Shown here in pieces: positions 27,088 through 36,111 of a stretch of DNA of 64,000 nucleotides; positions within the stretch are counted from its first letter, which is position 1, and each line of letters starts with the position of its first letter. The stretch covers positions 87,315 through 151,314 of the forward strand of contig NZ_JRUQ01000059.1 of NCBI RefSeq assembly GCF_000773975.1, given 5' to 3'. Made by a program: the position numbers and the translations under genes. The notes under the pieces were generated by a model, which worked only from the letters and a program-made list of their open reading frames with translations, made no database searches and had not been told where the DNA came from. The DNA is from Erwinia typographi. Lineage in GTDB: Bacteria > Pseudomonadota > Gammaproteobacteria > Enterobacterales > Enterobacteriaceae.

Positions 27088-27155
27088 ACTTGCCGCGAGG
27101 CGGTTAATCGCGTAAAACTGTCTGCCGCTCTTAGGCCACAAAAACTGTTGAGATT

Positions 27156-29090
27156 ATGTTCCAGGATAACCCGCTGCTCGCGCAGCTCAAAGAGAAACTC
27201 CACTCCCAGACGCCGCGTGTTGAAGGAGTAGTGAAAGGCACCGAAAAAGGCTTTGGCTTCCTGGAAGTCGACGCGCAAAAAAGTTACTTCATTCCGCCGC
27301 CGTTCATGAAAAAAGTCATGCATGGCGATCGCGTGATTGCGGTGCTGCAAACCGATAAGGATCGTGAAGTCGCCGATCCCGAAAAGCTGGTTGAACCTTT
27401 TCTGTCGCGCTTTGTGGGCCGCGTGCAGCGCAAGGACGATCGCCTGTCGATCGTGCCCGATCATCCGCTCATCAAAGACGCTATTCAGTGCCGTGCCGAT
27501 CGTAGCGTGACCCATGATTTTCAGAATGGTGACTGGGCCGTAGCCGAAATGCGCCGCCATCCGCTGAAGGGTGACCGCACGTTCTATGCCGAACTGACCG
27601 CTTTCATCACCACTGCGGACGATCACCTTGCCCCATGGTGGGTTACGCTTTCCCGCCATAATCTTGAGCGTGAAGCCCCGCAAGCCGTGACCGGCGAGAT
27701 GATGGATGAGCAGCTTGAGCGTGAAGATCTTACCGCTCTGGAATTCGTCACCATTGACAGCGCCAGCACCGAAGATATGGATGATGCGCTGTTTGTGGAA
27801 GAGACCGCAGACGGCCAGCTTCGCCTGACTATCGCCATCGCCGACCCGACCGCGTACGTCGCTGCCGACAGCGCTCTGGATAAAATTGCCGCCGAGCGCT
27901 CGTTCACCAACTACCTGCCCGGCTTTAATATCCCAATGCTGCCGCGCCAGCTGTCGGACGATATCTGCTCGCTGCGCCCGAACGAACGCCGTCCGGTGCT
28001 GGCCTGCCGCGTTAACGTCGCGGCCGATGGCACCCTGAGCGAAGAGATTCACTTCTTCGCGGCCTGGATCGAGTCTAAAGCCAGGCTGGCCTATGATAAC
28101 GTCTCCGACTGGCTGGAAAATACCGGCGACTGGCAGCCAGAGAATGACGCTATCGCCAGGCAGATCCGCCTGCTGCATCGCCTGTGCCTGGCGCGCAGCG
28201 AGTGGCGCCAGACCCACGCGCTGGTGTTCAAGGATCGCCCTGATTTCCGCTTCCTGCTGGGCGAGAAAGGCGAAGTGCTGGATATCATTGCCGAGCATCG
28301 CCGGATTGCTAACCGCATCGTCGAAGAAGCGATGATCGCCGCCAACATCTGCGCTGGCACCGTGCTGCGAGACAAACTGGGCTTTGGCATCTATAACGTT
28401 CACCTGGGCTTTGACGCCGAGAAAGCCGAGCTGGCCGCGGCCATGCTGGAAAATCACGGCATGAAGGTAGATCCGCTGACTATCGCCACCCTGTCCGGCT
28501 TCCGCGAGCTGCGCCGTGAGCTGGATGCGCAGCCAACCCAGTTCCTCGACAGCCGCATTCGCCGCTTCCAGTCGTTTGCGGAAGTCAGCACCGAGCCGGG
28601 GCCGCACTTCGGCCTGGGTCTGGAAGCTTACGCAACCTGGACATCCCCGATTCGTAAGTACGGCGATATGATTAACCATCGCCTGCTGAAAGCGATGATC
28701 AAAGGGGAACAGGCAACCCGCCCAGACGATGAGATCACGGTGAAAATGGGTGAACGTCGCCGTCAGAACCGGATGGCTGAACGTGACGTCGGTGACTGGC
28801 TCTATTCACGCTTCCTCCAGAGCGCAGCCGGAACGGACCAGCGCTTCAATGCCGAAGTGATTGACGTTTCACGCGGCGGTATGCGCGTGCGTCTGACCGA
28901 TAACGGCGCGGTGGCCTTTATCCCTGCCCCGTTCATCCACGCCGTGCGCGATGAGCTGGTGTGCAGCCAGGAGAACGGTACTGTCCAGATTAAAGGTGAA
29001 GTGGTCTTCCGCGTCACTGACCTGATCGAAGTCACCATTGCTGAGGTGCGTATGGAAACCCGCAGCGTGGTAGCCCGTCCGGTAGCTTAA
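27156..29090 (+). CDS. rnb: Exoribonuclease II (RNase II)
   Basis: Processive 3'-5' exoribonuclease, 644 residues as in E. coli. Domain order is two cold-shock domains ([20 protein letters not shown] onward), the RNB catalytic domain with [12 protein letters not shown] carrying the magnesium aspartates, the conserved [20 protein letters not shown] block, and a C-terminal S1 domain ([19 protein letters not shown]). It is a single gene bounded by hairpins on both sides. Confidence 0.98.
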   Translation: MFQDNPLLAQLKEKLHSQTPRVEGVVKGTEKGFGFLEVDAQKSYFIPPPFMKKVMHGDRVIAVLQTDKDREVADPEKLVEPFLSRFVGRVQRKDDRLSIVPDHPLIKDAIQCRADRSVTHDFQNGDWAVAEMRRHPLKGDRTFYAELTAFITTADDHLAPWWVTLSRHNLEREAPQAVTGEMMDEQLEREDLTALEFVTIDSASTEDMDDALFVEETADGQLRLTIAIADPTAYVAADSALDKIAAERSFTNYLPGFNIPMLPRQLSDDICSLRPNERRPVLACRVNVAADGTLSEEIHFFAAWIESKARLAYDNVSDWLENTGDWQPENDAIARQIRLLHRLCLARSEWRQTHALVFKDRPDFRFLLGEKGEVLDIIAEHRRIANRIVEEAMIAANICAGTVLRDKLGFGIYNVHLGFDAEKAELAAAMLENHGMKVDPLTIATLSGFRELRRELDAQPTQFLDSRIRRFQSFAEVSTEPGPHFGLGLEAYATWTSPIRKYGDMINHRLLKAMIKGEQATRPDDEITVKMGERRRQNRMAERDVGDWLYSRFLQSAAGTDQRFNAEVIDVSRGGMRVRLTDNGAVAFIPAPFIHAVRDELVCSQENGTVQIKGEVVFRVTDLIEVTIAEVRMETRSVVARPVA

Positions 29091-29099
29091 GCGCTTTTC

Positions 29100-29127
29100 A
29101 GGCGGGATAACGCTGGTTATCCCGCCT
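29100..29127 (+). terminator. Hairpin downstream of rnb
   Basis: AGGCGGGATAAC-gctg-GTTATCCCGCCT is a perfect 12-bp stem starting 10 bp after the rnb stop. No T-tract follows (gctctcccc), so it may stabilise the 3' end or need Rho rather than act as a classical terminator. Confidence 0.6.
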
Positions 29128-29260
29128 GCTCTCCCCCCGCCGATCGAAAAAACATCTGTCGCCTCACACTTCTCCCTGCCTTCGCTTTCATTAACAAATA
29201 ATTACATTACTTTGAAGCTGTTATTCAGCCTCTCTTATGGATCCTGGAAGGAGTAATGTG

Positions 29261-31327
29261 ATGAAAAACGTCAAAACCGGCGTGATCTGGACCGCTGTGG
29301 CGTTAGTCGGCGCCGGAGCGTTTGCCATGCTGGCCCTCAGCCGCGGCGAACATGTCAACGCTCTGTGGCTGGTGGTCGCTTCCGTCGCCTGCTACAGCAT
29401 CGCTTATCGTTTTTACAGCCTGTTTATCGCTAAAAACATTTTCGAGCTTGACGATCGTCGCCGTACGCCAGCCGAACGGAATAACGACGGCCTGGACTAC
29501 GTTCCCACCAATAAATGGGTGCTGTTCGGCCACCATTTTGCCGCTATTGCCGGTGCCGGGCCGCTGGTGGGCCCGATTCTGGCGGCGCAGATGGGATTCC
29601 TTCCCGGAACAATCTGGATCCTTGTCGGCGTGATGCTGGCCGGTGCGGTGCAGGATTTCCTGATCCTGTTTATTTCCACCCGCCGCGACGGGCGTTCGCT
29701 GGGAGAAATGGCCCGCCAGGAGCTGGGCGCGTTCGCCGGCGTGGTCACCATGCTGGGGGCGCTCGGCGTGATGATCATCATCCTGTCCGCGCTGGCGCTG
29801 GTCGTGGTTAAAGCGCTAACCAACAGTCCCTGGGGCCTGTTCACCATTGCGGCGACCATCCCAATTGCCCTGCTGATGGGCGTCTATATGCGTTTTATTC
29901 GTCCCGGGAAAATTGCTGAAGTTTCGCTAATTGGTTTTGTGCTGATGATGGCGGCAATTATTTACGGCGGCGACATCGCCCAGCATCCTTACTGGGGGCC
30001 TTTCTTTACGCTGAAAGGGACAACCCTGACCTGGGTGCTGGTGATTTACGGTTTTGTCGCCTCAATCCTGCCGGTCTGGCTGCTGCTGGCGCCGCGAGAC
30101 TACCTCTCTACCTTCCTGAAAATCGGCGTCATTCTGGGACTGGCGGTCGGGATTCTTTTCGCCATGCCGGAGATGAAAATGCCGGCGGTGACCCGCTTTA
30201 TTGACGGCACTGGCCCGGTCTTCGCTGGCGGCCTGTTCCCGTTCCTGTTTATCACCATCGCCTGCGGCGCGATTTCCGGTTTCCATGCGCTGGTCTCCAG
30301 CGGCACCACGCCGAAACTGATCGAACGAGAAAGCCATATCCGTTTTATTGGCTACGGCGCGATGCTGATGGAGTCTTTCGTGGCGATTATGGCGCTGATT
30401 TGCGCTTCGGTGATCGATCCTGGCGTTTACTTTGCCATGAACTCCCCGGCGGCCCTGATTGGCACCACGGTTGAAACGGCTGCGCAGGCTATTAACGGCT
30501 GGGGCTTTGTCGTTACGCCAGAAATGCTGACCGGCATTGCCAGAGACGTTGGCGAGTCCAGCATCCTCTCACGCGCAGGCGGCGCCCCTACCTTCGCGGT
30601 CGGCATGGCGCACATTATTACCGAGGTGTTTAACAGCCGGGTGATGATGGCCTTCTGGTATCACTTTGCGATTTTGTTTGAAGCGCTGTTTATTCTGACC
30701 GCCGTTGACGCAGGGACTCGCGCCTGCCGTTTTATGGTGCAGGACCTGGTAGGTACGGTGGTGCCTTCGCTGGCGAATAACCGCTCATGGTTTGGCAATA
30801 TGGCCGGAACAACCGTCGCCGTCGCTGGCTGGGGCTTCTTCGTCTATCAGGGAGTGGTTGACCCGCTGGGCGGGATCAATACGCTCTGGCCGCTGTTCGG
30901 CATCGGCAATCAGATGCTGGCGTCAATGGCGCTGATTCTGGGCACCGTGGTGCTGTTTAAGATGAAGAAACAGCGTTATGCCTGGGTCACCATCCTCCCC
31001 ACCGTCTGGCTGTTTATCACCTCAATGACCGCGGGCTGGCAGAAAATATTCCATGAAAAGCCTGCCATTGGCTTTCTGGCGCAGGCCAATAAATTTTCGA
31101 AAGGCATCCAGGACGGCATCATTATCGCCCCGGCCAAAACCGTCGCCGATATGGAAACCATCGTCTTCAGCAATCAGATTAATGCCGCGCTGTGCGGCTT
31201 CTTTATGCTGGTGGCGGTGACCATGCTGATAGCGGCTTTCTTTGTCATTCGCCGCGCTCTGAACAGCCAGCAGCCTACGGTACATGAATCCGAAATCTCC
31301 TTGAGAAGCGAGGCCCGCCATGTCTGA
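29261..31327 (+). CDS. cstA: CstA/BtsT-family transporter (pyruvate or peptide)
   Basis: A 688-residue polytopic inner-membrane protein of the carbon-starvation family. E. coli CstA and BtsT import pyruvate (and, for CstA, peptides). Conserved blocks are NDGLDYVPTNKWVLFGHHFAAIAGAGPLVGP in two consecutive parts, GAVQDF, PVWLLLAPRDYLSTFLKIG, FHALVSSGTTPK and QGVVDPLGGI. ATG 29261 with GGAAGGAG is the start; an in-frame ATG at 29237 is rejected. Some segments (YMRFIRPG, HPYWGPFF) look like BtsT and others like CstA, so the symbol is provisional. It overlaps a YbdD/YjiX-like gene by 8 bp. Confidence 0.88.
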   Translation: MKNVKTGVIWTAVALVGAGAFAMLALSRGEHVNALWLVVASVACYSIAYRFYSLFIAKNIFELDDRRRTPAERNNDGLDYVPTNKWVLFGHHFAAIAGAGPLVGPILAAQMGFLPGTIWILVGVMLAGAVQDFLILFISTRRDGRSLGEMARQELGAFAGVVTMLGALGVMIIILSALALVVVKALTNSPWGLFTIAATIPIALLMGVYMRFIRPGKIAEVSLIGFVLMMAAIIYGGDIAQHPYWGPFFTLKGTTLTWVLVIYGFVASILPVWLLLAPRDYLSTFLKIGVILGLAVGILFAMPEMKMPAVTRFIDGTGPVFAGGLFPFLFITIACGAISGFHALVSSGTTPKLIERESHIRFIGYGAMLMESFVAIMALICASVIDPGVYFAMNSPAALIGTTVETAAQAINGWGFVVTPEMLTGIARDVGESSILSRAGGAPTFAVGMAHIITEVFNSRVMMAFWYHFAILFEALFILTAVDAGTRACRFMVQDLVGTVVPSLANNRSWFGNMAGTTVAVAGWGFFVYQGVVDPLGGINTLWPLFGIGNQMLASMALILGTVVLFKMKKQRYAWVTILPTVWLFITSMTAGWQKIFHEKPAIGFLAQANKFSKGIQDGIIIAPAKTVADMETIVFSNQINAALCGFFMLVAVTMLIAAFFVIRRALNSQQPTVHESEISLRSEARHV

Positions 31328-31610
31328 TGCGATCCGCGCCGTTCCGGGACGAACCCGGTTTATCGTGAGGCGCTGCGTGCCGATTGAAGCGGCTAAGCCC
31401 CCGGAAAGGCTCACATTACGCCTGCTAATGTCACGGCTGGCGCAAAGCTTCAGGCTGATGGTTGGCGTCCAGCATTATCCAACCTATCTGCTGCATATGC
31501 AGCGGCAACATCCTGAAACCAAACCAATGACGGAAAAAGAGTTTCATCGTTACTGTCTGGAAGCGCGCTTTCCGAGTAAAGCCGGTAAGTTAGGCAAATG
31601 CCCCTGCTAA
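31320..31610 (+). CDS. YbdD/YjiX-family small protein (DUF466)
   Basis: A 96-residue reading starting inside the last codons of the transporter gene (ATGTCTGA overlap). The C-terminal 60 residues (VGVQHYPTYLLHMQRQHPE, PMTEKEFHRYCLEARFP, GKCPC) match the YbdD/YjiX family, which is always paired with CstA or BtsT and is required for or modulates their transport. The N-terminal 35 residues (IRAVPGRTRFIVRRCVP) are longer than in E. coli, so an internal ATG at 31428 is an alternative start. The final CPC corresponds to the CC end of YbdD. Confidence 0.85.
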   Translation: MSDAIRAVPGRTRFIVRRCVPIEAAKPPERLTLRLLMSRLAQSFRLMVGVQHYPTYLLHMQRQHPETKPMTEKEFHRYCLEARFPSKAGKLGKCPC

Positions 31611-31617
31611 TCCACGC

Positions 31618-31646
31618 CCCCGATCGCCAGATCGGGGCATTTTATT
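31618..31646 (+). terminator. Terminator of the cstA/ybdD-like operon
   Basis: CCCCGATC-gcca-GATCGGGG followed by CATTTTATT, eight bases after the stop codon. Confidence 0.8.
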
Positions 31647-31769
31647 CTCCCCGGTAATTTTCGCTGCCAAAATATATTCCATATACATCTTGAGATTCTC
31701 ATGGTTGCCGAATACTGTTGCTAAAATAAGAAGATACAGCTTGTACTGCATCCTTCAAGGAGACACCTG

Positions 31770-33752
31770 ATGACCGATGAACAAGGGCAATCGTTACTTT
31801 ATACCTATTTTGGTACCACCAGCCCTCATTGGCGTTTGCTGGCCGATAGTGATGCACTTCTTTTTGCTGAGGACGAAAAGTCCAGCACCCACATTGCCGT
31901 TGCGCTGACGGGGCCGCAGGCCAACCTGGTCCGCAGCATGACGGTCATTACCTCCAGCATCAACCTGACGCTCTCGCTGTATGGCGAGCCGATTTCTGTG
32001 CATCTGGTCGGTAGAAAGGTTAACCAATCCTCATGGGCTGGCAGCGCCTCCGCCTGGGGAGATACCTCCGCCGTGGCGCGCGATCTGGTACTGGGGCTCT
32101 CTTTTGCCGAACAGGTGGTCTCGGAGGCTAATTCGGTAATCGTCATCGTCGATCAGCGCGGCAACATTCAGCGCTTTAACCGGCTGAGCGAGGAGTACAC
32201 TGGCCTGAAAGAACAGGAAGTGATCGGCCGTAATGTGTTTCAACTTTTTATGACTAAGCAGGAGGCCGCGGCCTCCCGACGGAATATCAGCAGTTTTTTC
32301 CGCAACGGCAGCTCCTACGAAGTAGAACGCTGGATTAAAACCAAAAAGGGGCAGCGCCTGTTTCTGTTCCGCAATAAATTCGTTCACAGCGGCAGCGGTA
32401 AAAACGAAATCTATCTGATTTGCTCTGGCACGGACATTACCGAAGAGCGTCGCGCCCAGGAGCGCCTGCGCGTGCTGGCCAATACCGATACCATCACCGG
32501 CCTGCCCAACCGCAACGCCATTAACCACGCCATCGCCGAAGCGCTGGAGAATCGGGTGGACCAGCAGGTGGGCCTCGTCTATCTCGATCTCGACAACTTT
32601 AAAAAGGTGAACGATGCGTACGGGCATATGTTTGGCGATCAGCTGCTACAGGCGGTGTCGCTGGCTATATTGAGCTGTCTTGAACAGGAGCAGACGCTGG
32701 CAAGACTCGGCGGCGATGAGTTTATTGTGCTTGCCACTGCCGCCAGCCAGGCTTCGCTTGAGGCAATGGCGTCACGTATTCTCGATCGGCTGAAGCTGCC
32801 CTTCCGCATCGGCCTGATCGAAGTCTATTCCGGCTGCTCCATCGGCATAGCCGTCAGTCCGCAGCACGGCGAAGATCGCGAGAGTTTGATCCGCAACGCC
32901 GATACCGCCATGTACACCGCCAAAGAGAGTGGCCGCGGCAAATTCTGTATTTTCTCCGCTGAAATGAATCAGCGCGTATTTGAGTATTTGTGGCTGGATA
33001 CCAATCTGCGTAAAGCGCTGGATCAGAATCAGTTAATTATTCACTATCAGCCCAAAATCGATGCCGGTGGCGTGGTGAATAGCGTTGAGGCGCTGGTGCG
33101 TTGGCTTTCGCCAGAGCGCGGTCTGGTGCCGCCGGGAGATTTTATCTCCTACGCCGAAGAGTCCGGCCTGATTGTGCCGCTTGGCCGCTGGGTGATGCTG
33201 ACCGCGCTTGCGCAGATTATTCGCTGGCGTGAGAAAGGCATTAACCTGCGGGTGGCCGTCAACGTTTCTCCCCGTCAGCTTATCGATCAAAGTATCTATG
33301 GCGATCTGAAACTGGCGCTGGCGCAGGCCGGGCTCGATCGCTGCCCGATTGATATTGAGCTGACTGAAAGCTGCCTGATCGAAAATGAAGAGAAGGCGCT
33401 GGCGCTGATGGAGCAGTTCCAACAGCTGGGGGCAGAGGTGCACCTTGACGATTTTGGTACGGGATATTCATCGCTTTCACAGCTGGCGCGGGTGCCGATT
33501 AACGCGATCAAACTCGATCAGAGTTTTGTGCGCGGCGTCAACGATCGTCCTGTTTCGCAATCGCTGGTGCGGGCTATCGTGGCGGTGGCTAATGCGCTGG
33601 AGCTACAGGTCATAGCGGAAGGCATCGAAACCGAAGAAGAAGAGGCTTTTGTCCTGGCGAGCGGAGTGACTTCCCGCCAGGGATTTCTTTATGCCAGACC
33701 AATGCCCGCCGGTGATATCGAGCACTGGCTGGCCGACAGAAGCAGAAGCTAA
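31770..33752 (+). CDS. rpfR: RpfR/PdeR: DSF-sensing c-di-GMP turnover protein (FI-PAS-GGDEF-EAL)
   Basis: A 660-residue cytoplasmic signalling protein, orthologous in position to E. coli pdeR (yciR/gmr). Residues 1-100 (LLYTYFGTTSPHWRLLADSD) correspond to the RpfF-interaction domain of RpfR proteins, 110-225 to a PAS domain expected to bind cis-2-unsaturated fatty acids, then GGDEF (intact motif 314-318) and EAL (motif 440-442, with DDFGTGYSSLSQLARVPINA). In Cronobacter and Burkholderia, RpfR binds DSF-family signals through PAS and its phosphodiesterase activity rises, lowering c-di-GMP. The adjacent convergent rpfF supports this role over that of stand-alone PdeR. AAGGAG precedes the ATG. 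Confidence 0.92.
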   Translation: MTDEQGQSLLYTYFGTTSPHWRLLADSDALLFAEDEKSSTHIAVALTGPQANLVRSMTVITSSINLTLSLYGEPISVHLVGRKVNQSSWAGSASAWGDTSAVARDLVLGLSFAEQVVSEANSVIVIVDQRGNIQRFNRLSEEYTGLKEQEVIGRNVFQLFMTKQEAAASRRNISSFFRNGSSYEVERWIKTKKGQRLFLFRNKFVHSGSGKNEIYLICSGTDITEERRAQERLRVLANTDTITGLPNRNAINHAIAEALENRVDQQVGLVYLDLDNFKKVNDAYGHMFGDQLLQAVSLAILSCLEQEQTLARLGGDEFIVLATAASQASLEAMASRILDRLKLPFRIGLIEVYSGCSIGIAVSPQHGEDRESLIRNADTAMYTAKESGRGKFCIFSAEMNQRVFEYLWLDTNLRKALDQNQLIIHYQPKIDAGGVVNSVEALVRWLSPERGLVPPGDFISYAEESGLIVPLGRWVMLTALAQIIRWREKGINLRVAVNVSPRQLIDQSIYGDLKLALAQAGLDRCPIDIELTESCLIENEEKALALMEQFQQLGAEVHLDDFGTGYSSLSQLARVPINAIKLDQSFVRGVNDRPVSQSLVRAIVAVANALELQVIAEGIETEEEEAFVLASGVTSRQGFLYARPMPAGDIEHWLADRSRS

Positions 33753-34618
33753 CCCACTTTTCGCAGCGCCTGGGCGCTGTGGCGATTTTGCAACTGTACC
33801 AGCCGTTCCATATAGGCAATATCCTTCGGCTCAATGGAGAACGCGAAGTCAACCCAATCCTCCGTAATATCCATCAGCTCAGCGCGCGTCAGTTGCAACA
33901 CCCGCTGACGAGCTTTCAGCATCGCTTTTACGCCGTTCAGCTTAGGCCTGAGGGTATCGATAAAGGTGCGCGTCGCCTGATATCCCTCCCCCGGCTGGAA
34001 CACTTTATCGACAAGGCCGCGCTGCTCGAACCACTCCGCCGTATGGGACTCCCCTTCACAAATTAACTCTTCGGCCAGCTTCATTCCTGAGCGACGGGCA
34101 ACCAGCGAATAGCCGCCCATGCCAGGAAACAGATTAAAAGCAATTTCGGGGAAGCCCATGCGGGCGGTGTTTTGCGCCAGAATAAAATGATGGGCCAGCG
34201 CGGCTTCAAATCCGCCGCCTAACGCGCTGCCTTCAATCATGGCAATGCTCACCGCTCCGGTATCAAACCCTCTTGCAGCAGCATGAATGCAGTCCACGCA
34301 GGCGCGGGCATAGGCCCTCAGCGCTTCGCGCCGTCCGTTTTTAATTGATTCGACAAAGAACCGCAGATCGCCGCCGGCATTAAACATGGTCGGCACCAGC
34401 GAGCCGGTCACCCAAAAATCGATGGGCAAGCCGGAGCGCTGGGCGGCATAGCTGAGGTTCATGATCTCTTCGATAAGCTCATGGTTGAAGCTCGGACGTG
34501 GCTGCGCACGGAGCAGCATCCACATGGTGCGGCGACCCTCTTCGTAATAAGCAGAGAGCTGTGTGGTTTGTCCAACTTCGTTAAACAACCTGCATGTAGT
34601 CTGATTAATAACTGTCAT
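33749..34618 (-). CDS. rpfF: DSF-family quorum-signal synthase RpfF (crotonase fold)
   Basis: Enoyl-CoA hydratase/thioesterase that makes cis-2-unsaturated fatty acid signals (DSF/BDSF type) from acyl-ACP. In the 289 residues the two catalytic glutamates are visible as GGGFE (E138) and MGFPE (E158), twenty residues apart as E141/E161 are in Xanthomonas RpfF. FNAGGDL (79-85) and FNLFPGMGGYSLVARRSG are RpfF-specific surroundings. Ordinary crotonases lack this pair context. AGAGGATAAG precedes the ATG. Its stop overlaps the rpfR stop by four bases, convergent, which couples signal synthase and receptor genetically. Confidence 0.93.
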   Translation of the reverse strand: MTVINQTTCRLFNEVGQTTQLSAYYEEGRRTMWMLLRAQPRPSFNHELIEEIMNLSYAAQRSGLPIDFWVTGSLVPTMFNAGGDLRFFVESIKNGRREALRAYARACVDCIHAAARGFDTGAVSIAMIEGSALGGGFEAALAHHFILAQNTARMGFPEIAFNLFPGMGGYSLVARRSGMKLAEELICEGESHTAEWFEQRGLVDKVFQPGEGYQATRTFIDTLRPKLNGVKAMLKARQRVLQLTRAELMDITEDWVDFAFSIEPKDIAYMERLVQLQNRHSAQALRKVG

Positions 34619-35145
34619 TATCTTATCCTCTGGTTATGGGAGCGCATAAGCGCTTTTTCAGCGTAATCCAGAGTGTGTGATCACAAAATCTGGTTTTGAT
34701 TTTTAAGATAAAACAGGATCGAGAGCACAGCAGAGTGCGCGACACCCTCCGCCCTTTCCCTCAGCAGAAAGGCCCGTGGGAGTCCAGCACGGCAGGCACG
34801 GGCAGCGGGTATGGAGATTATTGCTGGATGCGGGGCAGGATTTGGCGGTAGAACCAAAAATGCGTGAGCGATTAGGAGTTTTTACCTGTGAAGATTGGCA
34901 GCGTTGCATACAATAGAGTTAAGCAATAGAACCAAGGAGTGATAGTTAGAACTCTAACTTTCCAGGCGCCATTGCTGTTCTGCTCCTGAAGGCCTGTCAT
35001 TCCGACTGGCGCGCTATTTTATCGGGGTTTATTTACCTTATGTGAGATAAACCACGCATAAATTCGCTGGAGCTGGGCCGATAACGCAGGGATATCACTA
35101 TACTTACCAGGATATCTCTGCAGTACAAGAAATGGAGAAATGAGT
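34619..35145 (+). other. Gene-free interval with a short open relic (34707-34909)
   Basis: Between rpfF and osmB no intact gene is supported. The plus-strand frame 34707-34909 reads without interruption into a protein-like tail (VWRLLLDAGQDLAVEPKM, then VFTCEDWQRCIQ and stop), but it begins right after a stop codon and has no start with a ribosome site. A second plus frame (ARAAGMEIIAGCGAGFGG) and a minus frame (34703-34909) are also open. This suggests either a dispersed repeat or a gene remnant, and I cannot name the family. The last 150 bp should hold the osmB promoter, but no RcsB or sigma-S element could be assigned with confidence. Confidence 0.4.
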
Positions 35146-35364
35146 ATGTCAATGACTACAAAACGGCTGACAGCAGGCCTGCTCGCTGCAACTCTGGTGC
35201 TTTCTCTGAGCGCCTGCTCACACTGGTCTAAACGCGACCGCAATACGGCTATTGGTGCCGGGGCTGGAGCAATTGGCGGATCGATCTTGTCTAACGGCAG
35301 CGGTCTGGGCACCGTTGGTGGCGCAGCGGTAGGCGGCATCATAGGTCACCAAATCAGCCGATAA
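35146..35364 (+). CDS. osmB: Osmotically inducible lipoprotein OsmB
   Basis: A 72-residue outer-membrane lipoprotein, equal in length to E. coli OsmB. The signal peptide ends in the lipobox LSAC, followed by SHWSKRDRNTAIGAGAGAIGG and a glycine-rich zipper (GLGTVGGAAVGGIIGHQ). Three in-frame ATGs occur (35140, 35146, 35152). GGAG at 35134-35137 is eight bases from 35146 and only two from 35140, so 35146 is chosen. Confidence 0.95.
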   Translation: MSMTTKRLTAGLLAATLVLSLSACSHWSKRDRNTAIGAGAGAIGGSILSNGSGLGTVGGAAVGGIIGHQISR

Positions 35365-35537
35365 GGAGTAATGAGGGGTGAAAGCCGGGCGATATTATCA
35401 TCATTCAGCTTTCCTCCTGTATTTTAGATGCCCCCCTTTATCTCGCTGACGCACTCAGCGTTAAGAATACGGCACAGTGTATTTTATTCACTTTCAACCT
35501 GCTTATCTGATAATGATCGGCTTGGCATTTAATACGT

Positions 35538-36073
35538 TTAATTCATCGCGTTTAGGCTGATAATTAAATCCCGCAGCCAACGTTGGCCGGCATGTCCGTG
35601 GCCGCGCTCGTGCCAGATAAGGCTGACTTCAAAGCGCTCTTTAAGCCAGGGGAGTTCCACCACGCTGAGTTGATTAAAAGGTTGCTGAATTAAACGTCGC
35701 GGGACCAGCGCCACCAGGTCACTCGCTGACACCATTCCGGGAATAAACAGAAATGAAGCGGCAGACATCGCGATCTGGCGTTGAAGCCCTGACGCAGCTA
35801 GTACAGCATCAACAGGCGTGGTAAATCCCCCACCGGCTGGTGAAACGATAATATGTTTCTGTTTTGCAAAATCCTTCATGCTCAGATTTTCCTGGAGTGC
35901 AGGATGTCCTGAACGTCCGATAAGCACATAGGTTTCATAAAACAAATGATGAACTCTCAGATGGGTTTGCAGCGCTCCCGGAGTGGCAATGACGGCATCG
36001 ATTTGCCCCGTAAGCAACTGCTGCTCTAACTGATTCGGATCATAGTTCCGCACGGCTATGCGCACTTGCGGAG
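35538..36073 (-). pseudogene. Truncated LysR-type regulator (effector domain only)
   Basis: About 178 codons of a LysR effector-binding domain (QVRIAVRNYDPNQLEQQLL ... WLRDLIISLNAMN) with a normal C-terminus. The entire N-terminal DNA-binding domain is absent: the frame is cut at 36073, exactly where a 38-bp transposon-end-like sequence begins. A GTG at 36065 could start a 175-residue product, but it would not bind DNA. The gene was probably intact before insertion or deletion of mobile DNA. It marks the left border of the foreign segment. Confidence 0.85.
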
Positions 36074-36111
36074 CTTAGCGTACAGTTTCGTACAGTTGGG
36101 CTTCAGATCCC
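36074..36111 (-). repeat. 38-bp Tn3-family-type terminal inverted repeat (single end)
   Basis: Read on the minus strand this segment starts GGGATCTGAAGCCC and ends GTACGCTAAG, exactly 38 bases. Tn3-family ends are typically 38 bp, begin GGG(G) and end in TACGCTAAG or similar. Its inner end directly abuts the broken LysR gene. No second copy was found in the island, so it is a solitary relic. Confidence 0.6.

Noticed and set aside
26913..28679. Minus-strand frame of 588 codons opposite rnb and the end of the ydeP-like gene
   Set aside because: It spans two unrelated plus-strand genes and their terminator in antisense, which is typical of high third-position GC. No start signal.
29130..29260. 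Possible CRP site upstream of the CstA-like gene (ctgtcgcctcacact)
   Set aside because: Only one half-site (TCACA-like) is recognisable and the spacing is poor, too weak to report.
34703..34909. Minus-strand 68-codon Cys-rich frame
   Set aside because: No ribosome site. It is the complement of the more protein-like plus-strand relic.
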